Notes under the pieces: model-generated | Databases searched by the model: none | Seen by the model: only the letters and a program-made list of their open reading frames with translations | Told to the model about the DNA's origin: nothing | Program-made: the position numbers and the translations under genes | NCBI RefSeq assembly: GCF_001949145.1 | Contig: NW_019091361.1 | Span: 3,031,564 to 3,095,563 of the forward strand | Direction of reading: 5' to 3' | Origin: Acanthaster planci | Taxonomy: Eukaryota; Echinodermata; Asteroidea; Valvatida; Acanthasteridae | Length of the DNA: 64,000 bases | Shown here: piece by piece, positions 33,804 through 46,100 of the stretch | Numbering within the stretch: the first letter of the stretch is position 1 | How the letters are laid out: each line of letters opens with the position of its first letter

Positions 33804-35180
33804 AGCCCTAGCTAGGTTGATGTGAATGTAATTGAAATGCTTGCGCCCTAATAGTGGAGTATCTTCTTCTGTCATACCCTAGTAGTAAAGTTCAATCAGG
33901 CTTAGGCCTGTTTCATTTCAGTACGCACTTCAGCTTGTGCTTCCATTTTGTCTTTAAAATATTTATTCTTTCGAGGAATCATGATTTAGAAATTCAGCAG
34001 CAGCTGACGCGGCATTGTATGTATGTAGTTAGGGGAACTCTCAGCATTTAGTCCTTGGATTCACTGGAAGTTTTATGCAAGGTTATTATGCAACTAGCAA
34101 GCGTTCTACTGATCAGAGTTCGTCAAACTGTGGTGAAACACATTCCCTGATTGGACTGAGACTTGCCCATTGCTTTGTCAGTATTGCAGTATTTGGAATG
34201 CCTATCTTGTTATCCAGATCACATATTTAAACGTCACTCACTTCAGTCTTTTTGCCTTTTTTTGATTCAAGTGAAATGAAAATTGATAGAGCAATCAAAA
34301 TGTGCAATATCAGTAATGGCAAAAGTAAAGAGAGTGGTACCATTAAGGTAAACCATAAACTTGTTAACAGTCCTATATTCTATAAATGTTTAAGTCACTA
34401 TATTTTATATATAATGAAATTTGGATTAGTTAATTGTCTCTTTTAATCAGTTTATTCATTTCCATCAGAAATTCAAAATTATTTCAGTTTAGTCTAATTA
34501 TTAAATGCAGCAATGTATTAACATCAACATGAAGAACAATTTAAAAATGATTTCGTACAAAATTTAAAATATTGACAGAATGAAAGCACACATAGTGAAA
34601 AGATGTCCACACTTTGTATTATCTACTATTCAGCCTAGTTGGTGACACATTTCGTCATCATTTTCACAAAGAGACAAATATGACCCAAAATCATCATTTT
34701 TTCAAATTTCTGTGTTTTGGCCAAATCACGCTACCTGATGGCGACAACTTGGTGCAATCATTTTGACGACTAAATCTACCAAAATCAGCCAATTCATGAT
34801 GATCTCCACAGGGCAAAATTGAACTACATGTAAATTGTAAATTTTTCATAAAGAGGCAAATGTGCCCTCCATAGAAAAACGTTACGCAGTGATGGGCGAA
34901 ACTCGCCCCACCTGAGTTTTGTAACACTGCCGACTCTGGAACTACAACAAATGTAATAATCTGGCACCTACCGCACAATCACAGGCAACGGTTACAGCAT
35001 GCACATTGCTGACACCCTATCCCTGGTTTTTGAGATTTCATGGAGGGAACAAATTTTTTTGCTGAATCCTTAATTACAGTCAAATTAAGCATTGAACAGT
35101 ATGATTTCATGTATTTTTGGCAGTTTAAGATATGTGCATTTGCTGAGTATTTTAATAATTATAATGTAATAATAAGCCAC

Positions 35181-35527
35181 TTGTGAGTTAAATGTAGATA
35201 AAATCTGGTACACTGTGTTATCTGATTGCATAGAAATGTAACAATTTGAATTCCCCAGACTAAAGATTATGTTGCTATACCTCGTGACTCGGGGCAAGCT
35301 TTTGCATAGCAACCACCATCCCTGGAATGGACTGGTTCCTTTGTGCCCTTCTGATCCATTGAAAACAGTGTATTATTGTAAGGCGTCTCTTATGTAACTA
35401 AGCAAAAGCTTGCCCCGAATCACAAGGTATAGCAACAGTGGTTTAAGTATGGATAGTTCAAGTTGTTATGTTCACATGAATTTAAAGAACTCAGTGTACC
35501 ACATTTTATTCAAATTTAACTCACAAA
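35181..35527. mobile_element. Foldback MITE (AAGCTTGC family), copy B
   Basis: Outer ends TTGTGAGTTAAATGTAG and AAATTTAACTCACAA, and inner GTTGCTATACCTCGTGACTC with GAATCACAAGGTATAGCAAC, form long inverted arms of a foldback element. Same family as 18440-18816 but without that copy's 84-base duplication. Confidence 0.85.
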
Positions 35528-35532
35528 TGGCA

Positions 35533-35699
35533 TATTGGCCAATAATGTAATACCAGTCAATAATGTAATAATGTAATGCCTCAGTGTTATTGCATTATCA
35601 ACCAGTGGGTTATTACATTACTTAGTCAGCCGATTTTATTTCATTATGGGTCACTTGGGTTATTACATTATCTGCTGATTATTACATTATCGGCCATAA
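35533..35699. mobile_element. Small MITE rich in ATTACATTAT
   Basis: Left end TTGGCCAATAATGTAATA, right end TATTACATTATCGGCCATAA, giving an inverted repeat. The interior repeats ATTACATTA and its complement several times. It adjoins foldback copy B. Confidence 0.65.
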
Positions 35700-36911
35700 C
35701 AGGTATACTTAATTTGAAATTAATCTGTACAAATTGCCTGTTTTAAAAAGTAACCAGTTTTAAATGTTTTTTCCAATGTTCAGTTTTACGATGCCTAGAT
35801 AGATCTATCTTTTTTGTGAAAATGATGGCAATGTGCCCAACACATCTCTAATATTACTCCACACTTAATAGTCCAAGTTTTAAACTTATTTGTCGTAACG
35901 TTTTGGGTTTTTTGTTGGGAAAACTGTACGGGATATATTGAAATAAACTCTTTATATGAAAAAGTTGGAAACAGTTTGAAAGACCGTGAGTTTTCTTTTT
36001 CTAGTGACTCTGCTCTTTTTAGCCATTAAAAAATACCTTCAACTTCGAAGGACAATGAAAACGTTGCCCACAGGAAGCCCCATGGGTTTGGCCAATTTTT
36101 CAGCCAAATATTGTTCTCATCAAATGCCTCAGCGTATGCTCACATTGATATGGAAATACTCGTAGGATAAATACCAAAAAGGCAGCAAAATACTCAGTCA
36201 ATATTGACACAAGATTGAAAATATGATTAGCTGAGGTGCAAAGGTGAATTTTGGAGTTAGAAAAAAAGCACTACGGAAATCTTTGAAACAAGATCAAAAT
36301 GTCACTGGCTGGCAGGCATCCTTTTTGATGAAAGAACATGGACTATTTGGTAATCTTTGATGCCAAAGTAAGTCATCATATGGCTGGCAACATTTTCTGA
36401 AGCGAACACCTCTGGTAACTAACATCATTATTGACGGTTCACTACTATGTCCAAAATGTGAGCATCACACATGCCAGCAAGTGTACAAAAAAAGACGGAT
36501 GCGACGACAAACATCACATCATGTGTCATGACCATGCTGCGTTAGCATAGTGCACACAGATTTCCACCAACTCAGAAGTCAACTCACAACGGCAATGAGC
36601 TATGAAAAAAGTTCAGCTTAAATAACACCTCTTGTTCAGCAAAAATATTTTACAGTCCGAGTGACAAATACAAAGATAGAAAAATATGTGGTTAAAAACT
36701 CTACATAATCACCAGAGCGAAACAGCCTTCAGTGTTTTGTGCTAGATTTGAGTATAAAAATATCTGGAAACCAACATTACAGTTAAAAAGAGGCCAATCT
36801 ATCAACCTGCTAGGCCCAAAGCTTAAATCAACAGAGATATGCATGTTGAGCAAAAGTGGTTACCTGTGAAATATGTTGCACTGTGCAGAGCACCTATGAC
36901 TGGCTCACAGC

Positions 36912-36917
36912 TTTATT
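36912..36917 (-). terminator. Poly(A) signal of ECT2L
   Basis: TTTATT on the plus strand is AATAAA in the ECT2L sense, 212 bases past the stop codon. It is the first canonical hexamer downstream. Confidence 0.5.
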
Positions 36918-37128
36918 TCCCCAAAGCTAATTTCTGTACATAGAACATGGCTCCTTAACAAGTTGAAGACCTGTTACTTTCAATATATATATATCTTCAA
37001 TCTACACTGAGATAGCATGTGTACCTTCAGTTTTCTGTGCAGACAAATTCAACCTGTGTGTTGGGAAAAGTCGGGAACGCAATGTCAAAATAGAGAACAT
37101 GCTTTCCCCAGTATGCCACTTGCATTGT

Positions 37129-40100
37129 TCATGTTTCATCTAAGGAGGCCCGGACTGCTGTCTCGATAGCAGACACTAAGGTTATCTTGTCGTTCTCATC
37201 TTCAGCTGAACAGACCCAGCGACGCTTGGGTGTTTGGAGAACAAACACATGCTGAATATCTGTAAAAAAAAGACACAGGAGGTCTGCATGTGTTTGCAGC
37301 TTGCTTTAGCTCAACCAAGAACTCGAGCTTATCAACAGTCCATGGTATACTAAATGCAACCCCACCCAGTCCAACCAAACCCAACCCAACCAAGCCCAAT
37401 TAACCCCACCCACTCCAACCCAGTCCACCAAAACCCAACCCAATCTAATCCTACCCAACCCAGCCCAATTCAACCTCATCCTTTCCAGCCAAGCCCAATT
37501 AACCCAGTCCACCCAAGCTCAACCTAATCGAGCCCAATTAACCCATCCCAACCAAACCCAGACTAGCCCAATCCAATGAACCCAGACTCACCCAGTGAAG
37601 CCCCACAGGGCCCAACCCATCCAAAAACGAAACCCAAGCCAGCTTAATACCCCAACCCATCCAAAGTCTATTCGTGAGTGGAATCACCTCAACCAAGACC
37701 TACGCATCGCCCCCGACGTCAAGACTTTTAAAGCCAAGTTAGAAACCATTAATATCAAGACACTGGCTTCAAAGGCCAACTCACAACATTTAGTCACGAC
37801 TTTGCACATGACCCCCCCAACGTATGCGACAACCAGCAATGGTGTTTGTACGTGAATGGACAGATACAGGAAAACGAAGCCCAAGCCAGCTTAATACCCC
37901 AACCCAGCCAAGAAAAACTATTAACCCAAACTATGTGCAAGTGCAATTCCGAACTGTAGCTAAGTAATACAAAGTAGACCAACTACTTGAAATTCTTTCT
38001 ACTCACATTTGGAGTCCGGCAACTCCTGCACCAGTAACCGTGGCAATGCTACCGACGAGTGGAAGTGGTACAGTGCCTCAGTCTGTCGTGTGTATGGCAA
38101 GGTTTTAATAGTTCGTATGGTCACCATCAGTGCATCGTTGAAGAGAAAGAGCCCCAGGTCCGATATGTGCTCATACAGGCTACAACAAGAAAACAAACAA
38201 CATCAAGCATGTCCTCTTTTTAGATTACATTCTATTATGTGGTTCATTTCTTGTGAAAAACTTATCAACTTCAGACTTCAATGTTCTATGGTTATAGATA
38301 TATAAGGCAAGAACAACTAGAACTGCAGTGGAACCACGCTCCCATGCAGGTGAGGTACAGGTGTTGGATATCTCTTCAATCAACAGGGAGTTTCAATTTC
38401 TAAACTGTATGAGTGTCTCCTCAAGTCTAAACGCGAGTGTGCGTGTGGTACCATGGCAGCTAGTGTAATGGCTTCTCATCAGATTAGTCCACGTGCAACT
38501 GTTGGGTACCAGATCACAGTGCACAGTGGTCGTCATGAGAACAACGACTGTCCCATCCAAAGTCCGCAGGCCCTGATAACATGAAAGGATATACTGTCGG
38601 TCTGACATCACACACAAGCTTCACCTTTGTGATTTGAAATTGAAGCTGTTTGGCTGGGTGAAGATTGTCGAGTGCTTGACTCAGACCTCAAACATACCTA
38701 CCAACACTGCAAGTCAGAAATCTGAACACCCATTACAGGAGCCCAAAAGAAAACAAGCCATTTTAAGCTATTTACATGTGTGACATGCATGTAGGTGTAA
38801 AGACACCATTACTGACATTGTAAATAGAACCTTTTTTTCTAANNNNNNNNNNNNNNNNNNNNNNNNNNNNNNNNNNNNNNNNNNNNNNNNNNNNNNNNNN
38901 NNNNNNNNNNNNNNNNNNNNNNNNNNNNNNNNNNNNNNNNNNNNNNNNNNNNNNNNNNNNNNNNNNNNNNNNNNNNNNNNNNNNNNNNNNNNNNNNNNNN
39001 NNNNNNNNNNNNNNNNNNNNNNNNNNNNNNNNNNNNNNNNNNNNNNNNNNNNNNNNNNNNNNNNNNNNNNNNNNNNNNNNNNNNNNNNNNNNNNNNNNNN
39101 NNNNNNNNNNNNNNNNNNNNNNNNNNNNNNNNNNNNNNNNNNNNNNNNNNNNNNNNNNNNNNNNNNNNNNNNNNNNNNNNNNTTAGCTCCTTCGCCGGGA
39201 CCTTTTTATTTATTCTTTTTTATTGTTAAGAAACTTGGAATGTTCCAATTTTTGCTGTCTGAAAACTTAAAAATCACAACAGTTTGGATTAAATCGGAGT
39301 GGTTTGCAGGTATGTTCAAAGAATCATCCTTTGTGGATAATACTTTAAATGACCTGCACGAATCACCACTTAAGATTTACATGTAGTTTTCAAGTACAAG
39401 CTGAGGACTAAAGTGCAAGCCTTAGGTAGCAAGGTCCCGCGATCTTACCCTGTTGCCTTGCCACTTTCCTCAATCTGCTGCATGTTTGCGACCACTTGCT
39501 CTCTGATCAGGAAGCGGTTGGCTTCCAGCAGGGCGGGGCACTTCTTGATGCGACGCTGCAACTCTTGCAACTGACGCTCTCGCTCAGACCTCTCCCGGCA
39601 CTGTACACAACAAAAGTAAGCAAAAACAAAAAGGGGACATCTTTATGATCAGGCCATCCCCTATCCATCCAACATTCTTATACACCATTCCTAGCACATG
39701 CTGAATGTATGCTCACAAATGGATCCAGCTACCGTTCAGATCAGTTCGATGGTGACTTCCATTTGTCAAAAGCCTTCTGCCACTGCTGTAAATTGTGACT
39801 GTAAAGTCAACCAGTGCACTCGAGGAACCATCAAAGTTCCTTTGCAAATCCCTCCACAAGACCAGTCGTAAGTCACTGAGTGAACAACGACAAAGGGCCA
39901 CTTTTATCAAGGTTCATTTGTACAGATTGTTATTGGGCTTAAGCCTGAATGATGTGGCTAGGATATGGACTTGCAATGGTCATATTAGGGATATGTGACG
40001 GACTCAGTTTCCAACACCGCAGTAAACACATGCTAGATCAATCTAGGAAGGAAAATTTTTGTCCAAGTTGTCTGATGTGAACTCCAATCTGATGTCTTTG

Positions 40101-43100
40101 TTATTAACAGGTCCTATTCGTATGTATCAACTGGTCATCCCTTACATCAAACTACAGACATCAACGTGAGTATGAAGCAGGTGCTAAGCTAGGTTCAGAT
40201 CTTGCAGGAATCATTTGCACAGCCATTTGATTCAAGTAAACACCAGCTCAAGGTTCCACTTATAAAATCCCTGTTCTTGTCCCAAATGAATTGCTGCATT
40301 TACAAACAAAGTTGACATAATTAGCAGCGAGAACCTCGTCCACAAATGCCTGCAGCTGCCTGAACATTCCTACGGCCACGCCCAGGTCCGTGTTGTCGGG
40401 ATGCTCGTCGGCGGTCACGCCCTGCTGGGCGAGGAGCATCTGGATGTACTCGCACACCCGCCTGGCAGGACGGAGGAACAGGTCTGTCAGCGACATCATG
40501 CCAGTCTGCGGGGAGCAGTCGGTGCGCTTCAGGAAGGCGCGGAAGGCTGGGTACTGCTGACGACACTAGAGGGAGAAAACAAATAAAACGAGTGGATTGA
40601 TGGCCAGCTCAAAGGTCTCTGTGCACATACTGCTCAATCACCGAGACGTGGAACCAGAAAATGGTTAGCTTTTATCCTTGGTCAATTTTTGACTATGACG
40701 CTTCGTTTGCTAATTTGTTACTCCTGGATCACTTGTCAATGGTCAATGTTTACCTTTTCTGTCATCTTAAAATAACCACTTGATGGAAGAGTATACTTCA
40801 GGTTTGATCAATAGTATACTCTCACCTACTCATGGATCATACTTCTGTTATTCTTGCCTTCAGGAATATACTTATATAAACAAAAGTGACACGCTCAAAC
40901 ATAGTCTAAGTTAGCTCTACCAGTAGTTTATATTCACGGGTAACAGGCACTGCCGAGAGAGAACTGAAGTGAATACGTCACGCACACAATTATGTATGTA
41001 AGAGGCATTAGCACGAGAAACCTTGCATGAACCAATACGTACAAATACTCCATTCGTTTGTACTGCACTTCCTGGTTCAAAATGACGTCACACATCAGTA
41101 CTCTAAAGAATCTACAGGGCTTTGAGAACTTGGCTAACCAGAAGAGGTGCCATAGAACAGGAACCACAAGAGGTGCCATAGAACAGGAACCACAAGAGGT
41201 GCCATAGAACAGGAACCACAAGAGGTGCCATAGAACAGGAACCACAAGAGGTGCCACAGAACAGGAACCACAAGAGGTGCCACAGAACAGGAACCACTGT
41301 GGATGCTAGCTGTGCAGCGACTGCCTCTCATCCTCATTCCTAACAAGTCTCATACACAGTGCCACTCTAGCAGAACAACTGTGAATTTCACTGTTAGGAA
41401 GTCACTTGAGCGTCACTCTCTATTCTGCGGGTGCCTGCATTTCTTCAGTGCATGCGTAATAGAATTCAGCACCGCCAAACCATGCTCTGACCAATCAGAC
41501 CAATGAGTTCAAACTGTGTCCACGAAAGTCTGATATGAGTGCACATGCCGGCATGATACATGCAACTGGATTATGCATGTTTTGCTTGATATGCACAGGG
41601 GCAGGCCTTAATACTGGATTACGTGCAGCAGAGAAACATGCGACGGATTTCAGATTACATTGGCTGTTTTTTACGGGTCGGTTCTTGTACTCGCTGTTTG
41701 TGGATTTCACACGTAGAAGACACAACATTGACGCGATACTTCTACTGAAGTTTCTAGGCAAGTTCAATCTGTTTGGCCATGCGGAGCCACTCACCTTATC
41801 CAACGTGGATAGCACTATCTGATAATTCTTGTGGAAGTTGGTGTATGTCTTCAGCTTGGCCTGAAGCTTGATGAAACAGTCCCCAATGCACTGCTCCGGA
41901 GACCACTGCTCCAGATGGTCACTCATGTCTTCCACTAACTCCCTGCACCCAACAAGTTCCACCAATCAGTTCTTTGATAAATTCAAGAACCCAGTAGCAC
42001 TGAACTACAGACTTTGGCACGAAGATGACATCTAAACTGCTTTTGTACCAAAAGCAGCAGAACTCTTCTCAGGGGCAATGTGTCAGGTGTGCGACTGGTT
42101 CACAGATGTCGGGGATAGGATGCATAACCGTGTAATGGGAAATTCCAGAAATTAGGGGTCCACTTTTTTTTTGTCCCTGTGACATCTGACATATGATTTT
42201 GTAAGTTCAGAACATATTTTTTAATTTCCAAGAGTAATGGATTAATGCAAATTACCTGCCAAACAAATAGTAATAGTTTGAAATCTATTCTGGTGATATT
42301 TCCATGTCAAATAATAAACAAAGGTCGGATGTAACAGAGACACAAAATGTCACACTTTTGGACCCGTGCATGAGCACCATGTACAGTTATAGAGTGTGTG
42401 TACACTGTGCTAACAGACTTCATTCACGAGTGTGCGGTTAACTCTCCATTTTTGGAACTTGAACGATAATGAAGTCCTAAACCAATAATTTAGGAGGTCC
42501 CAGTTATTGGTGATTAATGATCCCTCTTTAAAGAACATATAAACACAGCAATGTCCATTCCGGGAATGTTTTTTTAACCTAATTTCTCTTTCTTACACAG
42601 TTTTTGTTCACTATGATAAAAACACACCGGCAAAATCTTGGTGAAAAGACTTTTAACAGTTGGTATTGGGGACGACAACGAACAAAAGCACTACAGTGAT
42701 TGGAACGGAGAAAAAGACCTCTGATCTACGACACAAAATCTTGGTTTATCAGCACATCTATCTCATGTTCACCGTGTAATGGACAGGATCAAGTTGACAT
42801 CAGTGAAGATCATCTGGACGTTGGCTTGGCTGATGATGGCCTTGTTGGATTTGATTGCCGCCAGGAGAGGCTTACGGTAGACATCCTCGATGATGTTGAG
42901 ATGTTTGAGGTAGGCCAGCTCCGACGACAAGATCTGGACGGCAGTGCTGTGCCTGGGGTCTCCCGTTTGCAACTACAGGTTCGATTGACAGCAATTAATA
43001 AACCGTTACTAAAAATCTTGCAAGGTTGAATGACCTCTGGTTGAATTGCAATGTTGGAGGTGTTGATGACATCTCCATGTCCTGCCTCCCTAATGCAAGA

Positions 43101-46100
43101 ACATGGCATAGTTCTTAGGGTTTGTGACTTGTGATCAGACAGTGAGGGGTTTGAATCCAGCTTCGAGAGCCGTAATTGTTGTGAACTTTGGCAAGCCAGC
43201 TTCTCAGCCACCAGAGGTACGAACAGATATCAGCTGGGAAGAAATCAGTTTAAACAGGCTGACATCTCATGCAGAGGGAATGGTCATTATTAATCATATA
43301 ATAATAATACTAATACTTTATTTTTGACATAGCATTTTACACAAAAAGTCTCAAAACGCTTCACAATATATATTAAACAATAATACTAATTATTCACGAT
43401 TAATTAGTAAAGGTATAGGTACGATATATAAAATTGTTACATTTAAAATCAAGTTAGATGATGTCAATACTCCACACACACGCGATACAGTCAATAAAAC
43501 CAAGTAAACTCAAAGTTAACATCTTTAACCCTGGGGAGCAGCCACGCCCAAAAACAAAGACTGTTGTCACCACGTGGAGATTCTCATCACCGGTCAGTTC
43601 CTGGTCATGCCTGAACTTGTACGACTGTTATATGGTAGCTAATACATTCCCCAGGTCCCTTCTAACTACATTTCATTATTCTGCTGTGGAAGTACAAGCA
43701 ATACCAGCTCACAACCCAAACTGCCTCCAGTCAGCACACGACCATAAACAAAGAGATCCATTGCCTGATAGAGATCATATGGCCTCCTTGGGGTGACTGA
43801 TCTTTCAAGACTTTAAACTCGGCAGTGGTTGGGGTCTGGCCAATGGGAGTGTAAAGGCTTGTGGTGTATGCCTGGGGTGAGGATTGCAAAAAATCTTGGC
43901 CAAGTTGGCCCATTGCAAAAAAAGTTATGACCATATTTGGAGGTATCTGTCGATCTCTATCAATGCACCATTGACACTAGAGTTAAAGAGGAAAGTCTTC
44001 AATCGGGATTTAAAAGTCCCAAAATTGTCTATATTTCTATGAAAAACTGCTAACCTGTTCCACAGCAGAGGGGCGTAAACAATAAAAGCATGATCTCCAT
44101 TTGTCCTTTTAGGCTTTGGGTAGATAACTGGACAGTTAAGTTTGTCATTAGCCATTATTTTATATTAATTTAGAGATATTTATGTATAGACAAGGGCTTG
44201 ATAAGCCATATGTGCTTCAGATCTGACATCAGACTTAATAATTCACTTGTTTTTCCTATTTGTGTTGGCTCCGTACCATTCATTGCCATAAATGAAGCTA
44301 TTGATATGGCATTGCCATATCAACAGAGGAGAATTATCTGATTAACCAGACCTGTCCAAAACTGATTACACAAGGTGTGAGGAAAGTTAGTCTAACAATG
44401 TTATTACACCAAATTCTGTGATGCCATTTTAAACTCACTGAATGTTAGAATGGTTTTGTTTCAAACAAAATTGGCAAAGTGGATTGGGTGTTATTCCAGA
44501 ATGAAATTATCTCTTGGCTATAGGCTAATCTGAGTTTGAACAAAGTACTCAAAGTATTCAGACATTTCGGTGAGCAATTTACTACAGTAAAAATGATATC
44601 AAACCATTTTTTCACCTGTGTTACTTTGAAGGTGGATGCTTGCTGGGGACCGGTCGTGACTGGTACTTCTGCCGGTCTGAGCTCTGAAACAGAGGAGTAG
44701 AGAGCCTTGTGGTTGATATTCTCAACCTCGCTGTCAAAGTCTGAGATCTCCTCCCCAATCTCCTCCGAGATTTCGCTGTCACCGTCAACATCTAAACTTG
44801 ACATCTTTTTGAGCTGTTTTGAGAAAAGATAAAAACAATTTAAGAAAACATCTGCATCCTTGATCATATCCTCTTTTTGGGTTGAGACAGCCAACGCTAT
44901 CATCAAGAACTATTGCCTTACTTTGCCTTCGCTCCGGAGATGTTCCTGACTTCATACATGTTCAGAAGTATCAGTATGTGGAAGGGCATCATTAGGGACT
45001 GCAAATCATACTGGTTGATCTTAAAGTGTGCTTCCACATTGGGGAGCCAGGTGGTGCAACGGTACTTCCCTCCTCTCACACCTCTGTGACCTGGGGTTCG
45101 AATCCCCACTTGGTTGGCAAAAGGATTGGGTTTTCAATCCCTACCTGATTCCAACAGGTTTCTGTAGAATATTCATCTGAGGTTTTCCTCCAAGCTCTAA
45201 AGGTTCCTTTCAGGCTTTGGAGCTAAAGCGCCATGAAGGCTTTGGAGCTAAAGTGCCATGAAGACTTTCAATAAGGAATAATCTTTGGCATTATAACTAG
45301 AAATAAACAACTTATAAAAGTTGCTTTGCAGCTGTCTGAGTGCCCCAATTCTCCTGCAGACGTACATGTGAAATACAGTGCTCATTGTGGAAATATCAAG
45401 CATATGGCATTTTTAACGCTTGCTGGCAAAAGGGCATAAACTTGTATTAAAAGTTTCAAGAAGAAGTCAAACAAACCATACTATAACTTATTTTCAATCC
45501 CCAAAACCAAGGTCTTGTCTCTTATATGTTGGAAATCGTGCAGCATTAAGTTGGATCTTACTGGTTTGGTGGATACTGCTGCCAATCCCTTGGCTGGGCT
45601 CTGTTTAGCAGCCGTCATTTTCTGGTCTTGTCCACTTGCCTGGATCAGTTGCTTGCCTACAAATGTCAAGGGATCCACCTGCAATAAAACCAAAGACAGA
45701 AAGCATGTAACAAGTGAAACCCCTGCGAGAGTTTGGAGGAACTATTCACCAACCCTGCTTCTGACAGTGTCTGAGCTCTGTGGGTGTAAGACAGGCAGTT
45801 TGCTTGAGGTGGGCGTGGGGACAGGGAGTAATAGTGTTGTAGGTGAGTCCCTTCACAAGTCCAGTCACACACCCTTTCAGAAGAACAGTCATAAACAGGG
45901 CGAACAATGACGAAGGAATGCTTTTGTGACAGTTCATTTGGCTTAAGATTGAATGACATATGATGGACCTCCAGGGAATAATAATGGACTTGATCACAAC
46001 ACTGGTAGCAGATGGTTTGATATTCCGTCTAACACTACAGACAGGAAATGTAACTTGTTTGAGAAGGGGTGCTACAGACTCCTATTCTATAAACTAAAGC

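Larger units (their letters stand above)
33389..36911. other. Intergenic DNA between convergent VPS33B and ECT2L
   Basis: AT-rich, no gene. Holds three repeat elements listed separately (33646-33803, 35181-35527, 35533-35699). The remainder, mainly 33804-35180 and 35700-36911, shows no coding or RNA-gene signal that I can support. Confidence 0.6.

Noticed and set aside
40934-41346. Repetitive ORFs with VPVLWHLLW units
   Set aside because: These are translations of the 26-bp minisatellite, open in several frames because of the repeat, not a repeat protein.
45051-45105. Possible tRNA gene
   Set aside because: A and B boxes are good, but the sequence does not close into a full acceptor stem and runs into a non-tRNA body, so it is a SINE.
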